A stretch of 64,000 bases of DNA from Dendrophyllia cribrosa (Eukaryota > Cnidaria > Anthozoa > Scleractinia > Dendrophylliidae), in contig JAJLRJ010000013.1 of the NCBI GenBank assembly GCA_024195265.1, positions 20,681,521 through 20,745,520 of the forward strand, written 5' to 3'. Both the position numbers and the translations under genes were made by a program. Of this stretch, positions 1-10,402 are shown in pieces (position 1 is the first letter of the stretch; every line of letters begins with the position of its first letter). The notes under the pieces are model-generated. The model had not been told where the DNA came from and made no database searches. It worked only from the letters and a program-made list of their open reading frames with translations.

Positions 1-1467
1 TTTGTGGGCGGCTTGCTACATTTGGTGGAGGAAATAAACCGCCTTCTTCTTATTCAAAGTGAACGGCAACTCATAAAGGCATATAGTTCACGGCTCGAGG
101 AGGCGAATAGTCGGTTGCGCTGGATGCTGTCGGTGCTCAGTGAAGCGGTTGTCGAAGGCGATGCCATGAATTTTAGAGCCCAGCTGTCTCAAATAAAGGG
201 GTCATTGGAAGCCATGCAATTGCAGATTTTCGATAAAATAAGAGGCCTTGATTCTGAAGAGTATCGATGCCAGAGAGAACAAGGAAACGTTGGTCGACCT
301 CGCTATATCATTACCCGTGAGCAAATTATCTACCTAAGAGAATTTTCCTTCAAGTGGACAGAGATAGCTGATTTATTAGGCGTCTCGATCAGCACTTTGA
401 ACCGCCACCGGGTATCGCTTGGACTCGGCAGTGACGTTACCCCCAGTTTTTCGGACGTTTCAGACGCTGACCTCGATGATTTGGTGCGGGACATTGTGAG
501 ACGAACGCCTTTCAGTGGAATTCGAATGGTGCAAGGGGAAGTGGAAGACCGGGGAATTCATATCCAGAGAGAGAGGATCAGGGCATCTTTGCATCGTGTG
601 GACACCTTAAACATCCGTGCAAGATTTAGCCACGTGGTAGAAAGACGGCAATACAGAGTTCCTGGCCCAAACTCGTTATGGCATGTGGATGGAAATCACA
701 AACTTATTCGCTGGAAGTTCGTCGTACATGGCGGAATCGACGGTTTTTCGCGCCTATGTGTTTATCTCGCCTGCTCTACGAACAACCGCGCTATTACGGT
801 AAGAGATCGTTTTTTGTCTGCCACGGTAGAGTTCGGCTGGCCTTCTCGAGTGAGATCTGATCATAGCATGGAAAACGTAGAGGTGGCACGTGAAATGATC
901 TCTCGTCGAGGAACAGGAAGGGGGAGCCACATTACTGGTAGCTCTGTTCACAATCAACGTATTGAGCGGTTATGGCGTGACTACTTTCGCTGTGTTGGAA
1001 CAATTTTTTACAATTTATTTTACTTTATGGAAGACACCGGAATTCTTAACCCCGACAATGAAAATGACATGTTCTGTTTGCATTTTGTTTTTACTCCTTT
1101 AATCAACCGGGCGCTAAATTCATTTAAACGTTCGTGGAACAACCACAAGCTTTCCACTGAGGGAAATTTCACGCCGCAGCAGCTATACGTCAGAGGAATG
1201 TTTCAGCGATTTGGAGCAAATGATCCGGCAATCAGAGATGTCTTCGACAGAGAATCTATCGAGGAGTCACAGTTCGGAGTCGGTGTCGATGGCCTAACTC
1301 CACAAAACAGGTCGAACAATGACGTTCAGGTGAGGGAAGTGACGAGCCCCATTTCAGAAGAACAACGCATTCAGTTAGAGGAAATAGTCCAATCGTTGCA
1401 ACCTTGTCCAAACCATGGTATTTCGCTCTTCCTCGCTGCCAAGGACTTTGTCAACGCAAACGTCTGA
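1..1467 (+). CDS. rve-type DDE integrase/transposase, 5' end outside window
   Basis: One uninterrupted frame runs from the window edge to a stop at 1465-1467 (about 487 residues visible). The GTG at position 4 is not a believable eukaryotic start, so the true start is probably upstream; the first in-frame ATG is near 124. An N-terminal helical part is followed by a helix-turn-helix around GRPRYIITREQIIYL to ISTLNRHRVSLGL (about residues 97-140), then an integrase core: first acidic residue in LWHVDGNHKL, second in VRSDHSMEN, Glu in HNQRIERLWRD. The last two are 34 residues apart, as in retroviral-like DDE enzymes. It has the same domain order and many of the same motifs as the four-exon integrase at 10403-14742 but has no introns and is clearly diverged. 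The frame is intact, so it could be active. It is probably a transposase of the same superfamily; the ends of its own element are not visible. Confidence 0.85.
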   Translation, partial: FVGGLLHLVEEINRLLLIQSERQLIKAYSSRLEEANSRLRWMLSVLSEAVVEGDAMNFRAQLSQIKGSLEAMQLQIFDKIRGLDSEEYRCQREQGNVGRPRYIITREQIIYLREFSFKWTEIADLLGVSISTLNRHRVSLGLGSDVTPSFSDVSDADLDDLVRDIVRRTPFSGIRMVQGEVEDRGIHIQRERIRASLHRVDTLNIRARFSHVVERRQYRVPGPNSLWHVDGNHKLIRWKFVVHGGIDGFSRLCVYLACSTNNRAITVRDRFLSATVEFGWPSRVRSDHSMENVEVAREMISRRGTGRGSHITGSSVHNQRIERLWRDYFRCVGTIFYNLFYFMEDTGILNPDNENDMFCLHFVFTPLINRALNSFKRSWNNHKLSTEGNFTPQQLYVRGMFQRFGANDPAIRDVFDRESIEESQFGVGVDGLTPQNRSNNDVQVREVTSPISEEQRIQLEEIVQSLQPCPNHGISLFLAAKDFVNANV

Positions 1468-2342
1468 TTCTTGATTATATTTGACTTTAATATAGCGTTG
1501 TTGCCATAAAATCTCCTATCCCCAGACCTACGAACCTGGCGGGCGGCACATCAAAAATCAAAAGCTGTAAACAACAGATTTCAGTTCCAAAATGTTTATA
1601 GAATTGTATAGTAGAATTGTATGGAGTTTAAAACTACACGTCTGGGGCAAGTTTTGAAGCGCAATAGCATTTCGTTAAAGAGTTATAGGCGAACGAGTAT
1701 TAGACATATTTTTTTAGGCCATCCCTCTTAGCGAAACATCATTGGCGGCAAAAACTCTTAAATGAAAAGTCTTAATTACACCAAGAATCTTACCACAAAA
1801 AATTACTATAAGTTCCATTTATAATGCAAAAATAACTTTTAAATGGTTCAATTTTGTTCATTTTCACGGTTTTTATCTGAAATAGCGTGACGAATGCGTG
1901 ACACATTCGGAAGTAAAACATTTTTGTTCACACATGCGATTTTTCAGATTTTTGCTCTCCAATGCATTTTTAGTCGCAAGTGTAAACTAGCGGTGATTTC
2001 CTGTTGGATTCGGGTGCGACATTTGCTTTCATTTGCTGTGATTTCCCAGAAATCGCCACCAAGTAGCATCAGGTTTCGTCGTTTCGAAATCTCTGCGACA
2101 TCGCGCGACAAATAGTATCCAAATGGAACTGAAATCGCCGCCCGTTTACACATGTGAGTTGAAGATGCAACTTACCCGCGACAAAAATTTTGCGACAAGT
2201 GTGACAAAAATTGCACAAGATGTAACAAGATGTATAGTTTAGATTTGTGAATTTTTTTGACGTCATATGCAAGCAAAGAATAGAGGTATCGGTACTTCGG
2301 TCTCTTAACGGGTTTCTTTGCTACTTTATTCTTGTGAACGGT
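1468..2342. other. spacer downstream of the integrase
   Basis: AT-rich sequence with no open frame that looks coding. It presumably holds the 3' untranslated region of the integrase gene. I see no clear transposon terminus here. Confidence 0.5.
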
Positions 2343-2449
2343 AACCTTCGATCAGGCGCTCTTTTTTTTTCGGAGGGCACGCCCTTCTGCCGACTTTCGC
2401 GCGTTCGCGCTCTCGCGCTCTGAAAAAAAAGAGCGCCTGATCGCAGGTT
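2343..2449. repeat. 27-bp hairpin repeat
   Basis: AACCTTCGATCAGGCGCTC plus a T run is repeated in inverted orientation at the right end with one mismatch in about 27 positions, around a roughly 50-nt GC-rich loop. It could be a small foldback element or a subterminal transposon hairpin. No target duplication was recognised. Confidence 0.7.
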
Positions 2450-2675
2450 ATGTGAACGGCAGATGACAAGCAAATATGTGACAAATTTCCAAACAATAAC
2501 GAACTAAATTAAAGGCGGGTCGCTCTTTTATTCCATTGTTAAAAGTGGAAAACGGCTCAAACAAATAGATTGAAAAGACAAAGGAAATCACTAAGTGATC
2601 ACTTCTCAAAGGCACCGGTTTAATATCCATAAATAAAGCGAGTGGAACTTTCCAATTAGACAGACCGCACTAAAC

Positions 2676-3238
2676 ATGAGTCAAGACGCACTTCGAGATC
2701 TTCGAGCATTACTTTCTTTTTTGAATCAACCGCAAGTGAACAGCGAGGTAGATCGCCTTTTTAGATCTACCGGCAATTCATCTGCAACGAACACGGCTGC
2801 AGCGAATACGGCTGCAACGAACACGGCTGCAGCGAATACGGCTGCAACGAACACGGCTGCAGCGAACACGGCTGCAGCGAACACGGCTACAACAAACACT
2901 GCAACGAACGCCCGCACTACAACGAACACTGTCAACTCTGCCCTAAGAAACATCGGGCCACTATTCAGTCCACAAACAGCCACCACAAGAGGACGGGGCC
3001 GTGGCCGTGGCCGTGGACGCACAACCCCATACCCAACACCTGGCCATGTTTTCACGAGACTAATTGTATTGCTGTCGGGACCAGATGTTGAAGAGGTGCC
3101 AAGAGGAAGACAACGACAGCACATACGAGACGTGCAACGAGAGGCAAGGGTCTCCTTTAGAAGCGGGATGACGCCGTCGGAGGTGCGGACGAGCATCCTT
3201 CATGGGTTTCAGGCTCAGGGTCATCTTAGAAATATAAC
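2676..3238 (+). CDS. orphan first exon, Ala/Thr repeat and RG-rich protein
   Basis: ATG at 2676 opens a 187-codon frame beginning MSQDALRDLRALLSFLNQ, a short helical start. It is followed by repeated NTAA/TNTAA units (about residues 40-75), an RGRGRGRGR patch near residue 110, then a basic C-terminal part (VPRGRQRQHIRDVQREAR). The frame reaches a good splice donor, AAC/GTAAGT, at 3238/3239 in phase 2; without splicing it would stop one codon later. No matching acceptor was found before the 11-kb element begins at 4224, nor convincingly after it ends. The 11-kb insertion may therefore lie in the first intron of this gene. The family is not recognised. The Ala/Thr stretch resembles the Thr-rich stretch of the FAF-like gene in style only. 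Confidence 0.55.
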
Positions 3239-4217
3239 GTAAGTAAAGATCCTTCAGTTTTGATACTTGATTCTCTAAATGTATGTGAAACCCGAAGCCA
3301 GCCAGGACTCAAGTTTTCGCAAGCTAGGGGATATAGGTGCAATCTGGTAGTAAGCAGTTGGAAATTTCACAGATAATATAGTATTACTTTGATTGTGTTG
3401 CCATGATTCCGGCCGGTCTGTACGCAACAACCCAAGATATATAGAGTTTCAGTCAATTCATCCCCCCCAGAAAATTTTGAAATATCCAATTTCTAGGGTT
3501 TCCGTTCGTTTCGCTACAAAGTCGTTACCTCAAATCGTTTTGCTAAAATACTAATCTTGAATGAACACGACAGGGAATGGGCTAAACTAATCTTTAGTGA
3601 GTATATCAAATATTTCTCGTTCTTTAATCCACTGCGAAACGACTCTGATTTGCAGCGAAACGACCGTAATTAACATTTCAAGCAGTACGGTTATGGGAGG
3701 CCACATCAAATTGACTACAATTTTGTATGATTAATTAATAACAAAACTACGGCGGAAACTATTGCCAATTTGTTAGAAACGTTTTTAGAGGAAGAAAATT
3801 TTCCACTCTTGAAAAATTGGCCGAATCCATCTTTTCACGTGGTGACGCTTGGCGACCATTTTGGAAACAGACTGTGAAAGCCTGGACTTGAGTAATTCGT
3901 TGCGTTTGTCCCGTTTGTCCTCGCGAAGCAAGGCCGAGCAGCCTTCGGCCCGAGCCGAGCCTGAGCCCGAGCTTCGCGAGGTTAATATGCGTGAATTCGA
4001 GCGAAATCGTATTTCTGGTGTCCAATCGGTGATCGGCCTTCGGCCGACACCGACCGGCCGGGAAGTCACGAAGCTCGCCGCGAGAATACCTAGCGAAATT
4101 CGCGCTCTTGGTGAAACACAACCAATTTCTGATGCAAATGAGAAAATTAACCACCGAAACTCCTCTGAACGGTGACGTGAAATTCAGTGCGATCGAGCAA
4201 CAAGGAGACAACGAGAG
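3239..4217. other. non-coding stretch left of the 11-kb element
   Basis: No gene is seen. A GC-rich hairpin is present at 3919-3981 (CCTCGCGAAGC paired with GCTTCGCGAGG). Open frames over 3849-4211 exist on both strands but look like GC-rich shadows. Confidence 0.5.
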
Positions 4218-4223
4218 GATATA
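4218..4223. repeat. left target-site duplication GATATA
   Basis: Identical to 15332-15337 just beyond the opposite end of the element. Confidence 0.85.
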
Positions 4224-4640
4224 TATGAAGTTAGATCCGAGACTAAATTGGTCTTTCGACTCGTCGAGCCGACCTGCGAGATCGAATCGTCGACCTGCGA
4301 GATCGACTCGTCGAGTCCTGAGATCGACTCGTCGACTCGCGAGATCGACTCGTCGAGTCCCGAGATCGACTCGTCGAGTCCCGAGATCGACTTGTCGACT
4401 CCCGAGATCGAATCGTCGACTCCCGAGATCGAATCGTCGACTCCCGAGATCGACTCGTCGAGTCCTGAGATCGACTCGTCGACTCCCGAGATCGAATCGT
4501 CGACTCCCGAGATCGACTCGTCGAGTCCTGAGATCGACTCGTCGACTCCCGAGATCGAATCGTCGACTCCCGAGATCGACTCGTCGAGTCCCGAGATCGA
4601 CTCGTCGACTCCTGAGATCGACTCGTCGTCGTGCGTTAAT
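4224..4640 (+). repeat. left terminal inverted repeat with 21-bp array
   Basis: About 28 unique terminal bases are followed by roughly 18 copies of a 21-bp unit of the type GACTCGTCGAGTCCCGAGATC. Each unit carries a near-palindrome (GACTCGTCGAGTC). Because 21 is a multiple of three, every frame stays open, giving false proteins such as repeated EIDSSTP on one strand and STRRVPR on the other. The array ends about 60 bp before the HECT start codon, so it probably contains or adjoins that promoter. The repeated sites could be where the integrase binds. Confidence 0.85.
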
Positions 4641-4698
4641 TGATTTGGGCCGCTAGGGACTGGGTTTAAGTAAGAAGCACATGGTGAAAGTGATCTGA

Positions 4699-7600
4699 AT
4701 GACAATGGAGGAGTTACGAGGAATCTTACAGAACGCAATCCGTAAAATCGAGTCTATATCATCTCCATCTGCATCCAGTGAAGGAGGAAATAATCAACAG
4801 CACACAAACTCCAACTCCTCAAGCTCCAACTCAACCAATGCAAATAACATTACAAGAGCAGAAGCAAATTGGAGGTGAGCTTATATAAACTGAGGATTTC
4901 AATTCAAAATTTCTCACGCAGTTACGCTTAAATAGTATTTGCAATCGCAGGCAAATACTTGTTCACTTAAAAAGGCAAAGATTGAAAAAATAATGTTAAT
5001 TGTCGTTATAGCCGTATATGGATAAAATTACAAACATATATTAAAGTGATCTTTCGTTGCTGGTCGAGGGAAAAAGCTATTAAGGCAGTCAGTTCATTGT
5101 CCACAGACACCCCCGACTCTATTCTGTAGCTTGTTTACGATTTTACGAACACAAATTTTCTGGTGTCTCCAGTGAAAAATTTCTGGGAGTAACGGAACAT
5201 CAGAAAAGGTTTTCCTGTTTCTCCAGATGGAATGTTCCAAGCAGAAATTTGTGTCCCTATTTCTTCAAAGCCATCCTTGATACCAGATTTTTGAAAAAGT
5301 AATTATCAATGGTACATGTAAACCTAGGGTGTTTACCATTTACACAAACCACCACGGTGGAAATCTTCTGCATTAACATAAAACTATAAAAATTGACATG
5401 GTGGGAGAACGACCCACTACAAAGTATATCCAAATTAACAGACTAAAAAGAGTAGGAAAATTCTATTGCCTCAAATCACAGCCCATATTTTCTTAAGCTT
5501 CACAAACGGAATGGCGCAAACCATTTGATTTTCCAACCGGAATTTTCAGTTTTTCCATGTAAATAATAAGTACCCCTAATTCCCAAATGAAATTTAAAAG
5601 CAGATCTGAGTTTTGTTTACCATTTGTCAAAAGCATTAACCAACCCGTTTGTTCAAATACTTCATAAGATAACAGACAGTGAATAAAAGACACGACCAAC
5701 ACAAAGTCATTTTCATTTCAAACCTTTTCAACTAGCAGAATCAATTCTTTTTATTCCCCTACATTCTCTTGGAAAATTCAAGTTAAAATACCCCTAGAGT
5801 CTAGGCTGCCTTTTAATGGAACAGCTGGTCTTCAGCAGTGGCTCTTTAACCTTTTTCCATACCTTTCTTTAACATTTTTCCATAATTATTTAGGAAAGTG
5901 TAACAAAATTAATTGCAAAAAAAAATGGATGATTTGAAATTGGATTTTTCTTTGAAATGTTGACCAAATTTCTAGTTGTTAAGCTTTAGTAACCTTTCAA
6001 GATATGGTAACTTATATTTATGTATTCATTTATGGCAATAATTTAATGGCACCAAGGCTGTGCTCTTAGAAGAACCACAGGGAGCCCAAAGGCTCCCAAC
6101 TATGAAATCTGGGGTGCCTGGCACTTAAGCTTTATGCAAAAGGAAGTTTTTCTAGTCGTCCGAAGAGAAAAGTAAGGAGCCCATGCCAAGGCCCCTGGGC
6201 ACTGCTTGAGCACAGCCCTGGGCACAAATATAAGTGAAGTAGGTAAAGTTAGGTTAGGTTAAGTTACTACATGAACTACAGACACGTCCACCACAGGTTA
6301 AGTTAGACATGTACGATAATTTACTAAATTAATTGACTGTCACCTGTTCTGTTAATTAGGGCTGCTTTCCCACAGTACATGCAAGGAGGTAGAAGACAAA
6401 ATATTACGCCATTATCCAATCCTCCTTCTCGTAAGAGGCAGAAATCTGTTATTCCTTTTTGTTAAAGAAACATGGACACATGATTTTTTTTTGCTTGCAT
6501 CACCAATGGCAGAGAAGTCACCCACCCTTATGGAAGGCAATACCTTGCTACAAGCAGGGCTGGGAAAGAAACGCATTGTTTTTAAAGATAAGCAAGGAAG
6601 CTTTGACCATGTCAGAGAAACTCTGGAGAAGGAATTCCCCAAACTTAAGACACAAAATGGTGCTTTTGAATTCATGAGGGCTGAAAGAGGAGGAGCTTCT
6701 CGACCACTTGTGCCAATTCCCATGCAGTCAACAGGTTATTCAATCCCATTTTTAAAAGGTGCCCTTGGAAGTGGAATTGTATATATCAGACCCATCCAGA
6801 GTGAGCTTAGCTTAGAACAAGATGTGAAGACTAGCATCTCAAGCTCTGATGGTGCTGTTACAACAAAATGCATAAACTGTAATGAGAGTATGCCATTATG
6901 TTCCATTCGTGATCATATGCCCTTGTGCACTGTGGGAAGTAGTGGTATAACACCCTCAAATTCCCAAGACCTGACTAACATAGCACATGATGCTCCAACT
7001 GATGACCAACTTCAGCCAGAAGCTCCAACAGCTGATGCAGCATTGTGGACAGATAGTTTATCCATGATGTTTCCCACAGCATCAAAGGAAAGTTTGCAAA
7101 AAGCAGTAGACATGGCATTAACACTTGAGGAGGCAGCAGATTTACTATGTGAAAGCCAAGAGATTGAAGCAGTGAGTGAGGAGGGCACTGAAAGTTGTGA
7201 CCTGACTTTAGTGGGGAGTGTCACCAGCAGATCTAACGAAAAAGCTGAGACAAAAGTTGTAAATGGAGGTAATTGGTTTCAGAACAATCTTTTATCGTTA
7301 AAACAAAAACAAATACTGAGGGGGGTGAGTGTGACACCCACGGGACTTTGCCCCCCTTTCCTGAATTTTCTTGACCTGTTGCAGGTGTCCAAGTTATTTT
7401 AAATTCCTATTTTAATGCTATGCTATATTTTCTGTTAACACCTTCACCCCTGAACTGCCAGTATTTCCCATGAGAATCCATGTCTCTTTACTGCTTCTAA
7501 TGTCATCAGGTTTACCGCTAACAGAAGACTGACATTTAACCTGTGCCGAGGGGAGGGAAGAGATCTTTCAGACCATACATCAATGAGTACAATGTAGGCA

Positions 7601-8857
7601 AGCAAGAGAAAAGATGTCCTTTATATTGCATTGGAAAATAATTCCACTGCTTACTTGTTCTATTTTGACACAGGTATACTGCAGATAATACAATTTAAGT
7701 TTTATCCAATCTGTTTTCCTAACTAGGCCTACCATCTGATATAATTTTAAAGATCTTTAAAGAAGATGTGGTTACTGCTGGTCCATCCATGCCCATTAAT
7801 TTTAACCGCTCAAAGAATCCTTTTCGGGAGCTTTGCAGGATTTATAAAAACAGTGCCAACAAACTCATTAGACCACCAGTGGTATATTTTATCTCGGACA
7901 GTGGCGATGATGTTGACTTTGAAGAAGAGGCAGCTGATATTGGAGGACCATTAAGGGAGTTCCTCACAATTGCTATAGAAACACTTTCTAAAGGAACAGC
8001 TCCTCAACTGTTTGAAGGTGACGATGACCACAAACTCCCCGTCCATAGTCAGCAGCTGGTACTTAATGGATATTTCAAAATGACAGGAGAAATTGTGGCG
8101 CATGCTATCATTCATGGTGAAGTTTGGTTTGCTGGTCTGGCAAAAGCAGTTAAAGTGTATTTGTCCACTGGCTGCACTGAAACTGCCGCACAAGTAGTGT
8201 GTGCAGAGGATGTTCCTGATTTGAATGTTCGGGAAGTGCTGAAACGCATGTCCCAAGCTGGTGAAGATGAAATTGCCTCCTTGAATAGAGAAGATATGGT
8301 CTCTAACCTCGTAGATGAAAGTGGAGTTAGTGTTCCTTTTGTTACCATTAATAATGCAGCCCAAGTAGCATATGAGATTATGGTACACCAAGTCATCCAC
8401 AAGAGATTAAGAGAACTGGATGAGATCAGGAAGGGACTCAATGTTTTGCATCTTGGACCTTTGCTTACGGATCATCCCAAAGTTACTTCCCTGGTTTTCC
8501 CAACAGTGGATGAAGTTACAGTTGACCTTCATGTGTTGTTAGCAAGGGTGAAAAAAGACCCTACATCTTGCAGAAGTGAAAAGAGTGACACAGCATTTGG
8601 CTACTTTCATGAATATCTTCAAAACGTTTGTAAGAGAAAAGAAGGTAGGTAGCTTAATAGTTGGGATATTCATTTTTGTTACTCTTCTCTCTGTATGTTT
8701 TGATACTGTTGTGATATTTAACTCATTAATGCACCTATCAATGTTAACCTGGAGGGTGGGGGGAGGCCAGGCAAAGGCCGGGGATTTGAACTTGAAGCAA
8801 TTTTTTATGTCGCCATGGGTCAACTTCCTCTGTCAAATCCCCGGCCTTTGCCCGGCC

Positions 8858-8888
<31 letters not shown>

Positions 8889-9348
8889 AGATTAACATTG
8901 ATAGGTGCATAAACCCTGATAAGACCCTGATGAAGAGAATGTGTTTAACAATCAAAACTATTCTTGATGATCATTTCCTTTATTCTTGAGTGACAGTGTG
9001 ATAGGGTAGTGATATGTTAAGGAGAAATAAGATACTCAGCACTCCTAGAGTACTAGGGTTGAGATCAAATTCAAGAAGCAAATTCAAATATTAAATTCTA
9101 GTTATTTATGCTACTAATATTTAGGGACTGATATCAAATCCATATTGGCCTTTATCACTGGATCACCCCTCATGCCCAGAGAAGTAAATGTTGGATTTTT
9201 GCCAGATGAGAAAGGTTATTCATTGCCTGATCCTGACACATGTTCTACTTCATTGAAGATACCCACATGCTTTTCCACATATGGCCAATTTGAGGCAGCA
9301 TTTGATGCAACGGTCCGTATTCAAGGGAAAGGATATGGCCGAGCGTAA
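4699..9348 (+). CDS. HECT-type E3 ubiquitin ligase carried by transposon
   Basis: Exons are 4699-4874, 6360 (or 6376)-7268, 7727-8644 and 9125-9348, all with GT-AG borders. The product is about 740 residues. Order: short N-terminus, basic patch (PPSRKRQK), conserved block WTHDFF to FEFMRAERG, Cys-x2-Cys...His-x3-Cys zinc finger of UBZ type (6869-6928), CUE-like ubiquitin-binding segment with MFP and a later LL (about 7037-7155), then a HECT domain to the C-terminus. The catalytic Cys sits in DPDTCSTSL (codon 9241-9243). HECT enzymes take ubiquitin from an E2 onto this Cys and pass it to a substrate. Two acceptors compete at exon 2. The 6360 one gives plausible protein but needs a 1-base frameshift near 6460; the 6376 one keeps the frame open (736 residues). 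Similar proteins are often auto-named G2/M-specific E3 ligase-like. Confidence 0.85.
6052..6222. mobile_element. MITE in HECT intron 1
   Basis: Ends CCAAGGCTGTGCTC and GAGCACAGCCCTGG are inverted repeats. A possible 3-bp flank GCA occurs on both sides. Non-coding. Confidence 0.6.
8730..8909. mobile_element. Harbinger-type MITE in HECT intron 3
   Basis: The inverted ends begin TGCACCTATCAATGTTAA and continue, with differences, for about 60 bp. TAA is duplicated on each side (8727-8729, 8910-8912), matching the 3-bp TWA targets of PIF/Harbinger elements. The right arm contains a C run of about 30 bases. Confidence 0.75.
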
Positions 9349-10018
9349 AAGATGTACCTGTATCGAGAATACATGTAGCTGTGTAGCATATTGCCATATT
9401 GTCATGCAATAATTTGCAAGTTCCTTGTAGTTGCGTTAGGGTTTTTGTTTTTTGGGTGACCCCATCACATGGGTAGTTTACTTAATTGGGCCTCAGCAGC
9501 AAAGTCATAACAAACTGTCTTCGATTCCCATTACATTAAGTACATGATAGTCTATAGTGTCATTGGGACTGTCATCAACTGTTTATATCTATTAAAACAA
9601 AACTATTACCAACCAGCTTTGATTTTGCCCAAAGGGCATGTTCTATTTTTACACATCTGAGTGTAAGTATTATTGATTTGAATATAAAGTTATTGGAAAT
9701 TGGTTACATCAGTGTACCTTTGCTACTCAGTGGTGGGTTCTAAACCCTTTGTTAAACATCTGTGAAGGTCATAAGGTCACATGACAATACCAATGCTACA
9801 ACACCACCAACTCATGTTAGTTTTGTAAAGCTTAACAAAAATCGCTACCAACTTTGTTCTTGTTGTTGTTAAATTAAGTAGTGACTGTGACGTTACATGT
9901 ACTCACTTTAAGTTTGAATAAAACTTAGTCTGGAGTGCTATGTCCAAAAAAAAAGAACCATACTTTAGCCACATGTAGTTACAGTATTTTTCATACTACT
10001 TAGAAAATGTTGTAATGT
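9349..10018. other. spacer between convergent HECT and integrase genes
   Basis: Contains the HECT 3' region, with an AATAAA signal near 9917. No coding sequence is recognised. Confidence 0.5.
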
Positions 10019-10203
10019 GTAGTTCCAGAAAAAATCCATACCCACCCCATGGAAGGTCATTGGAAATTCCTAGGGGGAGGGGGTCTTAAAAGCCAACATT
10101 TTAGAAGCAAAGTATGAAGCTTAACTGGAATTTCCTGGGGGAAACGGGAGTGCTAAACAAAACACCTTCCGTGGGGGGAGTATGAATATTTTCTGGAACT
10201 GCA
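10019..10203. mobile_element. MITE between the two transposon genes
   Basis: GTAGTTCCAGAAAA at the left is inverted at the right (TTTTCTGGAACTGC). Inner parts with CCCACCCCATGGAAGG and CCTTCCGTGGGGGG also pair. Confidence 0.6.
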
Positions 10204-10402
10204 CAATGTTTGATTTTTTGAAACGATTACTGTATCAGAAAGAGACAGCAGCAAAAAGCTAAGTTGAAACTATCATCAATTGAACTGCTGCTTATTTGTC
10301 AAGCCTTACGTTACCTGGCCATGGCAATAAAAACATGTTGACTTTGTTTACGAGTATATGGAGTCTTTTAGTTCACCACCAATAAGATAAGAAACTGTTT
10401 TT

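Noticed and set aside
2726..3196. 156-residue Val/Ala-rich minus-strand frame
   Set aside because: Shadow of the Ala/Thr repeat of the plus-strand exon, which has the better start and a donor site.
4108..4738. Open frames of 130-184 residues on both strands over the left array
   Set aside because: They are by-products of a 21-bp repeat that keeps all frames open and have no start or splice support.
8576..8989. 137-residue frame with a proline run
   Set aside because: Shifted frame through the end of HECT exon 3, an intron and the poly-C of a MITE.
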